Shown piece after piece: positions 1 to 6,889 of a stretch of DNA of 21,595 bases. The DNA lies in the NCBI GenBank assembly GCA_015663855.1, contig DQRJ01000071.1, positions 1-21,595 on the forward strand, read 5' to 3'. The position numbers were made by a program, and so were the translations under genes. How positions within the stretch are numbered: position 1 is the first letter of the stretch; the number at the start of each line of letters is the position of its first letter. The DNA comes from Flavobacteriales bacterium (GTDB taxonomy: Bacteria; Bacteroidota; Bacteroidia; Flavobacteriales_D; Sanyastnellaceae). Below the pieces are notes generated by a model, which saw only the letters and a list, made by a program, of their open reading frames with translations, ran no database searches and was not told where the DNA came from.

Positions 1-462
1 AAGGTCACTCTCAATAACTACCGAGCGTTTGCCGATTCTCACACTGATTTCTATAAATCTCCCACAAATGTGAGATCAGCACAGTTTAACTCGCCCACCA
101 CCCCTAATTTCCTCCATTCCTTTTCCCAAAGCGATTTGACCCGCACGAAATGGATACTCTCAGCCTTAATCTTTCTCGTTTTCTTCGTTCTAGACGCGGC
201 TTTCGTGAGATCCACAACCCTCCCAGACGCACCGTCAGTTATCCCTTGGCTTTTACTCCTATATATAGGAGTGTCAATCCCTATGTTTCTTTTACTTCTC
301 CTTAGCCAGGACCAAACCTCTCACTCCTATGCAGTTTCCCGGGAACTCTTAGGTTTCTTGCAATCCCCCTTACCTTCGCTTCTCATCGTATATATTCCTA
401 AATTACTCAATTCTCCTTTTCCTCGCTTTACTTTCACGATGAAACGTTCATCTTCTACATAA
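1..462 (+). CDS. C-terminal fragment of a multi-spanning membrane protein
   Basis: The reading frame is open from the first base of the window, so the gene begins further left. A GTG at position 70 is only an internal codon. The visible 153 residues start with a soluble stretch of about 50 residues containing NNYRAFADSHTDFYK. A strong membrane helix follows at about fragment residues 51-68 (WILSALIFLVFFVLDAAF) and a second at about 80-101. A third, less hydrophobic segment lies at about 116-134, before a short basic tail (MKRSSST). This layout of paired helices and a final amphipathic segment resembles the C-terminus of membrane-embedded family-2 glycosyltransferases. No diagnostic catalytic motif falls inside the window, so that is only a guess. 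The stop codon lies 8 nt before the next start, so the two genes are probably cotranscribed. Confidence 0.6.
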   Translation, partial: KVTLNNYRAFADSHTDFYKSPTNVRSAQFNSPTTPNFLHSFSQSDLTRTKWILSALIFLVFFVLDAAFVRSTTLPDAPSVIPWLLLLYIGVSIPMFLLLLLSQDQTSHSYAVSRELLGFLQSPLPSLLIVYIPKLLNSPFPRFTFTMKRSSST

Positions 463-470
463 GGTACCCC

Positions 471-980
471 ATGTCATTTAAGTTATTTCCAGATATGCCC
501 GGTTCAGCACGAGTCTTCTTCTTTACTGCGGACTCTTCACTCCCCGATTCGACTTCAACTCAACTTCTCTCTAACGTTTTATCGTTTCTGAAATCGTGGA
601 CAGCTCACGGAAGTACGCTCACAGCTGACGCTATTATCATATCAAACCGAGTCCTTATTGTTTCGGTAGACGAGAGTGCTGCATCTGCATCAGGCTGCTC
701 CTTAGACTCCCTAAACAAGTTTATTAAGCAAGAAGCGACATCGATGGGTGTTGATTTGTTTAATAGAAGCTGGGTGCTATATCGTGCCCCTATGCTAGAT
801 AAATCAAATTTTGTAGACCAGTGGACTACTGAAAAACTACATGATTTTTGGGCCAGAAGAAAGGCCAAACTAATAAACGACGATACTCAAGTCCTGGATA
901 CCACTCTGATCACCTTAAAAGACGCCAGAACTCAGCTAGTATCATCATTTTCAGATAGCTGGCACGCATCTATGTGGTAA
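471..980 (+). CDS. Conserved Bacteroidota protein, often mislabelled 'ABC transporter ATPase'
   Basis: This is a complete 169-residue protein with no signal peptide and no membrane helix, so it is probably cytoplasmic. The pattern is one I recognise from a small Bacteroidota-specific family of about 160 residues. It has W-x-AHG at 43-47 followed by x-x-L-x-A, an N-R-[FV]-L strand at about 59-62, and VDES at 67-69 region. It also has SGCSLDS at 74-80, a GVDLF-type turn at 93-97 and a terminal DSWH at 162-165. Databases often name such proteins 'ABC transporter ATPase', but there is no Walker A (GxxxxGK[ST]), no LSGGQ signature and no Walker B, so that label is not supported here. The function is unknown. 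The start is the first ATG, 8 nt after the upstream stop, with an AAGG just before it. The Ser-rich N-terminal half is more divergent than the motif core. Confidence 0.75.
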   Translation: MSFKLFPDMPGSARVFFFTADSSLPDSTSTQLLSNVLSFLKSWTAHGSTLTADAIIISNRVLIVSVDESAASASGCSLDSLNKFIKQEATSMGVDLFNRSWVLYRAPMLDKSNFVDQWTTEKLHDFWARRKAKLINDDTQVLDTTLITLKDARTQLVSSFSDSWHASMW

Positions 981-1142
981 TCGGCATTATTTATGCTTGT
1001 CATAATTACCGTCTAAGACATAGTGATTTAGGGCAATTTTTTCGCCTAATGGTCATTTTTAACCCATGTATCCCAAAAAAAGTCCAACGAATTTGTTTGT
1101 TTTTTTTTGGTTTCTAAGGTTGAATCACCTAATTTTAACGCG

Positions 1143-1171
1143 TTGAAAAGACATAATTAGACATAATTGTG
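1143..1171 (+). promoter_or_regulatory. Candidate Bacteroidota promoter P1 (TTG-N18-TAATTGTG)
   Basis: TTG at 1143-1145 is followed after 18 bases by TAATTGTG at 1164-1171. The Bacteroidota consensus is a TTG-type -33 element, about 17-23 bases, then TAnnTTTG, so this matches with one mismatch. The -7 element overlaps the second copy of the 10-bp tandem repeat. It would give a leader of roughly 80-110 bases for the giant exported protein gene. The assignment rests on motif inspection only. Confidence 0.3.
1150..1169. repeat. 10-bp tandem direct repeat (GACATAATT[A/G])
   Basis: GACATAATTA at 1150-1159 is followed immediately by GACATAATTG at 1160-1169. The period of exactly one helical turn would place both copies on the same DNA face, as expected for a regulator binding as a dimer or tandem array. 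It sits 90-110 bases upstream of the giant exported protein gene and overlaps the candidate promoter P1. No regulator is known. Confidence 0.5.
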
Positions 1172-1219
1172 ACTTGGAGGCAACCCTTATCATCTGATTA
1201 CGACTACCATACACGGAAG

Positions 1220-1249
1220 TTGTATTCCTCTGAAAAGGGATCAATTTTG
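1220..1249 (+). promoter_or_regulatory. Candidate Bacteroidota promoter P2 (TTG-N19-CAATTTTG)
   Basis: TTG at 1220-1222 is followed after 19 bases by CAATTTTG at 1242-1249, one mismatch from TAnnTTTG. Transcription would start near 1255. That is too close to the ATG at 1260 for a normal leader, but leaves about 30 A-rich bases before the ATG at 1287. If P2 is the real promoter, the downstream start is favoured. Confidence 0.35.
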
Positions 1250-1259
1250 TAAATAATTA

Positions 1260-4200
1260 ATGGATTTCAAACCAAAACCTGTTCATATGTTCAATTCGTA
1301 CACGAAGTTAACGACTGCTTTTGCAGCGTTTGCACTTCTTTTTTCAACTGGAGCCTGGTCGCAATGCGCACCTGGCGAGATAGCTGTAGATTACGCTATC
1401 ACTGGAGGAGCTTATGCCTCTGAGATTTCTTGGACTCTTAACGACGCACTCGGTAACTCGGTGTTCAACGGAGGAGCCCCTATTAGTGGTCAATGGTGTT
1501 TAGCCGCTGGTGACTACACATTCATTGGTTCTGACTCATACGGAGACGGATGGAATGGAGCAACTGCTACCTTCACTGCTGGAGGTAACGTAATCGGATT
1601 CTTTGAATTAACTGCTGGATCTTCTGGATCTTTAGTAATCACTGTTTCTGCTGATGTTCCTGGATGTACAGATGCTTTAGCGTCTAACTACAATCCATTA
1701 GCTACTATCGACGACGGCACTTGCTGCTTCGACGACTTAGTAACTATCAACCTCTACGATGCTTGGGGTGATGGATGGTCTTTTGGTGGTGTAGCCGGTG
1801 GATTAACCATTTTCGGTGCATTCTATGAGTTTGCTGGCGGTTCTACTGTGACTCTAGACTTTTGTCTAGCTCCTGGTTGCTACTCTGGTCAGATAAATAT
1901 TCCTGCATATGCTTCTGAGGGTTCTTGGGATGTTGTTGTAGGTGGTGCAATTATCGCTACTGGTGGTGGTGAAGGAGAGCTTTTCTTCTCAACTGATCCT
2001 GCTTGTATAGTTGCTGGTTGTAACGACGTTGCTTCTTGTAACTTCGACCCTGCTGTTAACTTAAACGACGGATCATGTGAGTACCTTACATGTGCTGGTT
2101 GTATCGACCCAACCGCTTGTAACTACGACGCTCTTGCTACATTAGACAACGCTACATGTGATTACTCATGCATCGGTTGTATGGATAGCACTGCTACAAA
2201 CTATGATGCATTAGCTACTATTGCTTGTGTTGATTGTTGTGCTTACTGTATGGAAGCCTTTGCTGGAAATCTTACAGTTGGTGGTGGTTCTTGGGATAGT
2301 GAGGTTGGATTCACTTTACTTCTTGATGGTGTTGTTATTGTAACTGGAGGAGCAGGTACTTACCCTCTTTGCCTAGTTGCTGGATGTTACACTATCGATA
2401 TGACTGACGCTTATGGAGACGGTTGGAACGGTGCTACATACTCATTTGATGGGTATGACGGAGTCAACGTATACGCTGGTGATATTAATACTGCTGCTGT
2501 AGGTGATGGTAGTTCTGTTGGAACAGACTACATCGATTTCAACGGTGGTCTTTGTACAATGGGTTGTACTGATTTAGGAGCTTGTAACTACGATGCTACT
2601 GCTGCTTACGACGATGGTCTTTGTGACTACTCTTGCGTAGGTTGTATGGATGCAACTGCTGCTAACTACGATCCTAACGCTACTATTGATAGTGGTCTAT
2701 GTGTTTACTGTGCTCCTGGTACATTCGTTCTTACTCTTACTATGAGTGATTCAATGGGTGATGGATGGAATGGTGCAGTTTACTACGTATACAACCAAGC
2801 AACTGGAGCTCTTGAGCTTTCTGGTGACCTTGATACTGCATTCTCTGGAGACGGTCTTTCTTTAGGTGCTGACTTAGTTTGTCTAGCTCCTGGATGTTAC
2901 ACTGTTCAGGTAAGCACTGGTGCTTCTCCTTCTGAGGTTGGCGTTTCTATGACTGACCAATTCGGAACTAACTACGGTTCTACTGGAGCTGGTACTACTT
3001 ACCCATTAGATTTCACTCTAACAGGTACATGTGCTTTCGCTGGTTGTACTAGCCCTTCTGCTCTTAACTACAACATCAGTGCATCTATTGATGACGGATC
3101 TTGTCAAGAGCCACCTGCTAACGATCAGTTAGCTAACGCTGAGGCTGTATTCTGTGGAGCATTCGCTTCTGGAACTTTACTTCACTCTACTGATGACCAA
3201 AACTTAATTGGTACTGAGTTCGGTAACGCTGATGTTGCTTCTACTGGAGTTTGGTACACATTTAACGCTGCTGCTGATCAACAGATCATCGTTAGCACAT
3301 GTGATACACCTGCAAATGATGCTACTACTGACTACACAGGAGATACTAAGCTTCACGTTTACACACAAGCTCTTGATGGTTCATTAGTTGCGATTTCATC
3401 TAACGATGACGGTTGTGTTACTGGTTGGTTATCAACTGCTGCGTTCAACGCAACTACAGGTACGGATTACTTCATTCTTGTAAGTGAGTACTCTGCAACA
3501 ACAAACGGAAACGACTTCGTTCTTTCTGTTACTTGTGTTGACTGTGGTGCTACTCCATCTAACGATAACTGTGATGGTGCTATCGCACAGGTTACAGGTG
3601 TAACATTCACTGGTTCTACTTGCTGTGCTACAGCTGAGGAGATGTCATTAGGATGGGCTGGAAACGGTACTGCTTACGGAGTTTGGTTCACGTTTAACTC
3701 TGCTAACTACAACACTTTCTACTTTAACATCACTAACATCTCTAACGATGTTCTTGGATTTGTTATGATGGAAGGTAACGAGTGTGCTGGAATCACAGGA
3801 TTCGTAGGTTGTCAGTTTACTGGTACTTGTGCTGGTTCTGTTGAAGGCTTCTTGCCACAACTTATTCCTAACGTAGATTACTACTTCTTGATTTACACAT
3901 CTGACCCTGCAACTTGTGGAGACTTCGAGTTCACTACAACTGGTATCATCTTAGGATGTACAGATGCTACTGCGAATAACTACAACCCTGAGGCTAACCT
4001 TGACGATGGTACATGTGATTTCACAGGTATTGTTCCAGCGAACGATATCTGCGATACCGCAGTTGCTCTTGTTTGTAACACTGTTACTACAGGTTCTACA
4101 GGTGGTGCTACTATCCTAGGTTCTCCAATTGGAGTTGCTGGATGTGAGACTGCTCCTGGTGCTGGTGTTTGGTACTCTTTCGTGGGTGACGGACAACTTC

Positions 4201-5933
4201 ACAACTTAAGCACTTGTGGTTCTGCTATCGATTCTAAGATTAACATTTACACAGCTCTTACTTCTTGTGGTGGTGGTGGAATTGCGGTTCCTCCAGCGGA
4301 TGCTTGTGGAGTTGATTTAGCAGGTAACCCTCTTGTTACTGTTAACTACAGTGTAGGAGGTGGAGCTTGGGATTCTGAAATCTCATGGGATCTTCTAGAT
4401 GCTGCGGGTGTAAGTGTTGCTGGTGGCCTAGCTCCTGTTACAGGATCTGTTTGTCTACTACCTGGTGACTACACTCTAAACATGATTGATGCATACGGCG
4501 ACGGATGGAACGGTGGTGCAGCTACCTTCACTAACGGTCTTGGTGATGTTGTAGGGTACTTTACTCTAGACGTCGGAAATGCTGGTACAGGTATTCTAAC
4601 TGTTGCTCCATACTCTATGGATCCTGTTTATACTGCTGGTGACTTCACATGTTTCGCAACTGCTACTGGTAGTGATGGAACAGGTGCTTGTACATTATTC
4701 GATGCTGACGACGTAAACTTTGAGTTTGTTTCGACAGTAGGTACACTTTACTATGTGTTAGTAGGTGGAACTTCTGGAGCATTCGATCTAACATTTGATT
4801 GTGCTACTGTTGTTGAGGGATGTATGAACCCTGCAGCTTGTAACTTCGATCCATTAGCTAACGTTAGTACTGATACATGTGACTTCTGGTCTTGTGTTTG
4901 TGCTTCTGCTACAGGTGTCCCGATTCAATTGAATATGGTTGACGCATTTGGAGACGGATGGAACAACGCTAGTTACACTATCTCTGACCTAGCTGGTAAC
5001 CTTGTTACTGCTGGTGATCTTGATAACGCTCAGTACTCTGTTGACAACGATAACTATGCTGGACCTGAGTACGGGTTTGATATGATTTGTCTAGAGCCTG
5101 GATGTTACAACATCACAATCGCTCCTGGTGATTGGGCTTCTGAGGTATCTTGGGATATCACTCTACAAGATGGAACTATTCTTATAGCTGGTGGAGCTCC
5201 TGATTCTCAGACAATCTCTGTAGGTGGTGCTGTTTGTGGTTGTATGGACCCTGGTGCATGTAACTACGATATACTTGCTACTGACGAAGATGGTTCTTGT
5301 GAGTACCTAACATGTGCAGGTTGTACAGATGCTCTTTCTTGTAGCTACGACGCGCTTGCAACTATCGATGATGGTACTTGCTGTTACAGCAACTGTCTAG
5401 AGGTACAGATGTTCGATTCATACGGAGACGGATGGAACGGAGGTGTTTACACTCTTTCTTCTGTTGACGGAACTGTAATCGGATCTGGAACTATCGATTT
5501 AGGATCTTCTGCTACTGACACTTACTGTCTAGCTGATGGATGTTACACAATCGATGTAGTTGGTGCTTCTTGGGCGACTGAGATGAGCTGGACTATTCTA
5601 GGTGCATTCGGTGGACTAGTTAGTGGACTTGCTGATGAGTCAGTAACATTCAACGTAGGTACTGGTGATCAGTGTATCGTTGGTTGTGACATCTCATGTG
5701 CTTGTAACTACAACGCAGCAGTTAACATCTCGGATGTTGCTACGTGTGTCTTCACAGGATGTGAGGGATGTACTTACCCAGATGCTGTTAACTTCGACGC
5801 GCTTGCTCTTACTGATGATGGTACTTGTACTTTCGATATAGCTAACCCTTGTCCTGCGGACTTGAACGGCGACGGATCGATTACTACTGGTGACCTACTT
5901 ATCTTCCTAGGAGCATTCGGAACTATTTGCTAA
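1260..5933 (+). CDS. Giant exported modular Cys-rich repeat protein with terminal EF-hand/dockerin-like segment
   Basis: This is a 1557-residue secreted protein (numbering from the ATG at 1260). The signal peptide hydrophobic core is at about 17-30, with predicted cleavage near S34/Q35. An in-frame ATG at 1287 (M10) gives a more compact signal peptide and may be the true start. The mature protein combines four elements. Thirteen roughly 20-residue repeats of the type C-x-D-x-x-A-x-NYD-x-x-A-x-x-DDG-x-C run from 136 to 1523. Seven beta-rich units carry a YGDGWNG-type motif near 94, 169, 385, 499, 1079, 1230 and 1388. Three domains carry a GVW[YF] motif (W665, W809, W971). The C-terminal segment at 1531-1557 has a canonical Ca-loop, DLNGDGSITTGD. 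No enzyme active site is recognisable, so an adhesive, structural or surface-layer role is inferred. The many Cys residues imply oxidative folding outside the cytoplasm. The gene is monocistronic, with its own upstream region and a strong terminator. Confidence 0.85.
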   Translation: MDFKPKPVHMFNSYTKLTTAFAAFALLFSTGAWSQCAPGEIAVDYAITGGAYASEISWTLNDALGNSVFNGGAPISGQWCLAAGDYTFIGSDSYGDGWNGATATFTAGGNVIGFFELTAGSSGSLVITVSADVPGCTDALASNYNPLATIDDGTCCFDDLVTINLYDAWGDGWSFGGVAGGLTIFGAFYEFAGGSTVTLDFCLAPGCYSGQINIPAYASEGSWDVVVGGAIIATGGGEGELFFSTDPACIVAGCNDVASCNFDPAVNLNDGSCEYLTCAGCIDPTACNYDALATLDNATCDYSCIGCMDSTATNYDALATIACVDCCAYCMEAFAGNLTVGGGSWDSEVGFTLLLDGVVIVTGGAGTYPLCLVAGCYTIDMTDAYGDGWNGATYSFDGYDGVNVYAGDINTAAVGDGSSVGTDYIDFNGGLCTMGCTDLGACNYDATAAYDDGLCDYSCVGCMDATAANYDPNATIDSGLCVYCAPGTFVLTLTMSDSMGDGWNGAVYYVYNQATGALELSGDLDTAFSGDGLSLGADLVCLAPGCYTVQVSTGASPSEVGVSMTDQFGTNYGSTGAGTTYPLDFTLTGTCAFAGCTSPSALNYNISASIDDGSCQEPPANDQLANAEAVFCGAFASGTLLHSTDDQNLIGTEFGNADVASTGVWYTFNAAADQQIIVSTCDTPANDATTDYTGDTKLHVYTQALDGSLVAISSNDDGCVTGWLSTAAFNATTGTDYFILVSEYSATTNGNDFVLSVTCVDCGATPSNDNCDGAIAQVTGVTFTGSTCCATAEEMSLGWAGNGTAYGVWFTFNSANYNTFYFNITNISNDVLGFVMMEGNECAGITGFVGCQFTGTCAGSVEGFLPQLIPNVDYYFLIYTSDPATCGDFEFTTTGIILGCTDATANNYNPEANLDDGTCDFTGIVPANDICDTAVALVCNTVTTGSTGGATILGSPIGVAGCETAPGAGVWYSFVGDGQLHNLSTCGSAIDSKINIYTALTSCGGGGIAVPPADACGVDLAGNPLVTVNYSVGGGAWDSEISWDLLDAAGVSVAGGLAPVTGSVCLLPGDYTLNMIDAYGDGWNGGAATFTNGLGDVVGYFTLDVGNAGTGILTVAPYSMDPVYTAGDFTCFATATGSDGTGACTLFDADDVNFEFVSTVGTLYYVLVGGTSGAFDLTFDCATVVEGCMNPAACNFDPLANVSTDTCDFWSCVCASATGVPIQLNMVDAFGDGWNNASYTISDLAGNLVTAGDLDNAQYSVDNDNYAGPEYGFDMICLEPGCYNITIAPGDWASEVSWDITLQDGTILIAGGAPDSQTISVGGAVCGCMDPGACNYDILATDEDGSCEYLTCAGCTDALSCSYDALATIDDGTCCYSNCLEVQMFDSYGDGWNGGVYTLSSVDGTVIGSGTIDLGSSATDTYCLADGCYTIDVVGASWATEMSWTILGAFGGLVSGLADESVTFNVGTGDQCIVGCDISCACNYNAAVNISDVATCVFTGCEGCTYPDAVNFDALALTDDGTCTFDIANPCPADLNGDGSITTGDLLIFLGAFGTIC
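1665..5828 (+). repeat. Thirteen dispersed Cys-rich ~20-residue coding repeats
   Basis: Within the giant protein, copies start at residues 136, 254, 281, 307, 436, 462, 596, 900, 1188, 1328, 1355, 1476 and 1504. Each copy begins and ends with Cys around an N-[YF]-[ND] core and most have an acidic D-[DN]-G before the final Cys. The best match to the pattern is CTDALASNYNPLATIDDGTC (136-155). Copies 4 (IACVDCC ending), 9 (VSTDTC) and 12 (one residue longer) are degenerate. Short linkers recur: EYLTCAGC is identical at 274-281 and 1348-1355, and DYSC[IV]GC appears at 301-307 and 456-462. The repeats act as spacers between larger beta-rich units and sit in tandem only where such linkers join them. 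Confidence 0.85.
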
Positions 5934-5956
5934 GAATAGATAAACTCTATATAAAG

Positions 5957-5986
5957 AAAGCCCCGACATTGAGTCGGGGCTTTTTT
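5957..5986. terminator. Strong bidirectional intrinsic terminator
   Basis: GCCCCGAC (5960-5967) and GTCGGGGC (5973-5980) form a perfect 8-bp GC-rich stem with a 5-base loop (ATTGA). A T-tract follows at 5981-5986 and an A-tract-like AAA precedes at 5957-5959, so the stem can extend by three A-T pairs. It lies 23 bases after the stop of the giant protein gene. Read on the other strand, it follows the SDR gene stop by about 40 bases and ends in TTTCTTT, so it can serve both convergent genes. Confidence 0.93.
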
Positions 5987-6023
5987 ATTGCATAAACTTT
6001 TCGGTGCGAAATTTAAAAACGTA

Positions 6024-6815
6024 CTATCCCATCCAAGAGCCACCGTTAATATCTATGGCTTGGCCGGTAATTGAAGTTTGTGAATTTGAGAATAAAAACT
6101 GAACTAATGCAGCTATTTCCTCAGGTTCGCTGAATTTACCTGTGGGTATATAAGACTTCTGCTCTGCAAGCATTTCGTCAAAAGGTACTTTCGCACTATT
6201 TGCCATTTCTAGGATTCTTCTTTTTGCCATCTCTGTATTTACCCAGCCCGGGTTTATTGCATTAATAAGAATACCGTCTACTGAATAAAGAGAGGCAAGG
6301 CTTCTGACGAGTCCCAGTAATCCTGTTTTAGATGCTACATAGGCAGGTTGTGTGGGTACACCGAAGCGAGAAAGAATACTTGAGGTAACTACTATGTGTC
6401 GCGTTTGAATTCCAGCTTCTTTTGCCTTACTAAGCCATGGAATAGCGGCCATACATGTCTTGTACGTTCCTGTTAGATTGATATCAATAATTTCATCCCA
6501 CACTTCGTCTTCTCCGCTTTTATCATCATATGCGTTAGGAGCTCCTACACCAGCATTTGCAAACACGGACACTAAAGGATGTTCTTTTAGTTTTGTTTTA
6601 GGGTCTGATAAAAACTCGGTTAAAGCACCAGACACAGAAATATCTATACTTTTCACGACATGTAATCCGGGGTTTTTTAAGCTCTTTAAAACCGAATCCA
6701 AAGATTCAGCGTTCCTTCCAATTAGAAGTATACGAGTATCACTTTTATTCGATAAAAGCCTTGCTGTAGCTGCCCCTATGCCTGTTCCGGCACCTGTGAT
6801 AAGAATTGTATGCAT
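6024..6815 (-). CDS. Classical short-chain dehydrogenase/reductase (SDR)
   Basis: This is a 263-residue cytoplasmic NAD(P)(H)-dependent oxidoreductase with all landmarks of the classical SDR family. The cofactor-binding TGAGTGIG is at 7-14 and the NAG motif at 87-89. The active-site tetrad is N113 (DINLTG), Ser145/146 (VVTSSILSR), Y159 and K163 (YVASK). A PG motif occurs in INPGWVNTEM at 187-196, and the end is GGSWMG, typical of FabG-like oligomerising SDRs. Length and motif spacing are normal and the gene looks intact. The sequence gives no substrate. It resembles 3-oxoacyl-ACP reductases and sugar or alcohol dehydrogenases, but a specific call is not justified. R34 after the second strand (LLIGRN) would suit NADP(H), an inference only. 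The start is the first ATG, directly before the TGxxxGIG strand. The gene is divergent from the beta-barrel gene, with 74 bases between them, and convergent with the giant protein gene across the shared terminator. Confidence 0.88.
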   Translation of the reverse strand: MHTILITGAGTGIGAATARLLSNKSDTRILLIGRNAESLDSVLKSLKNPGLHVVKSIDISVSGALTEFLSDPKTKLKEHPLVSVFANAGVGAPNAYDDKSGEDEVWDEIIDINLTGTYKTCMAAIPWLSKAKEAGIQTRHIVVTSSILSRFGVPTQPAYVASKTGLLGLVRSLASLYSVDGILINAINPGWVNTEMAKRRILEMANSAKVPFDEMLAEQKSYIPTGKFSEPEEIAALVQFLFSNSQTSITGQAIDINGGSWMG

Positions 6816-6832
6816 ATTACAAATGTGGGGTT

Positions 6833-6840
6833 TAACTTTG
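6833..6840 (+). promoter_or_regulatory. Candidate -7 element TAACTTTG for the beta-barrel gene
   Basis: TAACTTTG is a perfect match to the Bacteroidota TAnnTTTG -7 consensus. It lies in the 74-base divergent region and would give a leader of about 45 bases before the ATG at 6890. The nearest upstream TTG (6806-6808) is 24 bases away, slightly beyond the usual spacing, so the assignment is weak. The element lies directly upstream of the divergent SDR start, so the two promoters may interfere. Confidence 0.35.
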
Positions 6841-6889
6841 CGCCATAATGTTATGTGCTAATTTTTATACGAACGAAGTTATTAGCTAG

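Larger units (their letters stand above)
981..1259. other. AT-rich intergenic region before the giant exported protein gene
   Basis: This 279-base stretch has no credible coding frame. It holds an A-tract and a T-tract (1075-1081 and 1101-1108) that can pair as CCAAAAAAA/TTTTTTTGG across a 20-base loop; this is at most a weak terminator for the upstream gene. It also contains a perfect-period 10-bp tandem repeat at 1150-1169 and two TTG/TAnnTTTG-like promoter candidates. CATAATT occurs three times (1001, 1152 and 1162). I see no conserved riboswitch or structured RNA. Confidence 0.6.

Noticed and set aside
471..980. Annotation as an ABC transporter ATPase
   Set aside because: No Walker A, Walker B or ABC signature is present.
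1073..1110. CCAAAAAAA/TTTTTTTGG pairing as a terminator of the upstream gene
   Set aside because: The stem is almost all A-T with a 20-base loop, far weaker than the terminator at 5957-5986. It is kept only as a remark.
1175..1240. Possible pseudoknot: GGAGG (1176) with CCTCT (1227) and CCCTT (1184) with AAGGG (1235)
   Set aside because: The helices are only 5 bp with wobble pairs, and such matches are expected by chance in 60 bases. There is no link to a known RNA class.
3648..3860. 70-codon minus-strand frame inside the giant repeat protein gene
   Set aside because: It arises from the biased Ser/Thr/Val complement of a repetitive coding strand. There is no start context or homology pattern.
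1665..5828. Repeats considered as a CRISPR array or DNA-level satellite
   Set aside because: Spacing is irregular, the frame is kept, and conservation is at protein level with many synonymous differences. These are coding repeats.
6816..6889. A promoter for the SDR gene in the divergent region (CACATTTG on the - strand)
   Set aside because: It lies only about 5 bases from the ATG and has no -33 partner at proper spacing.
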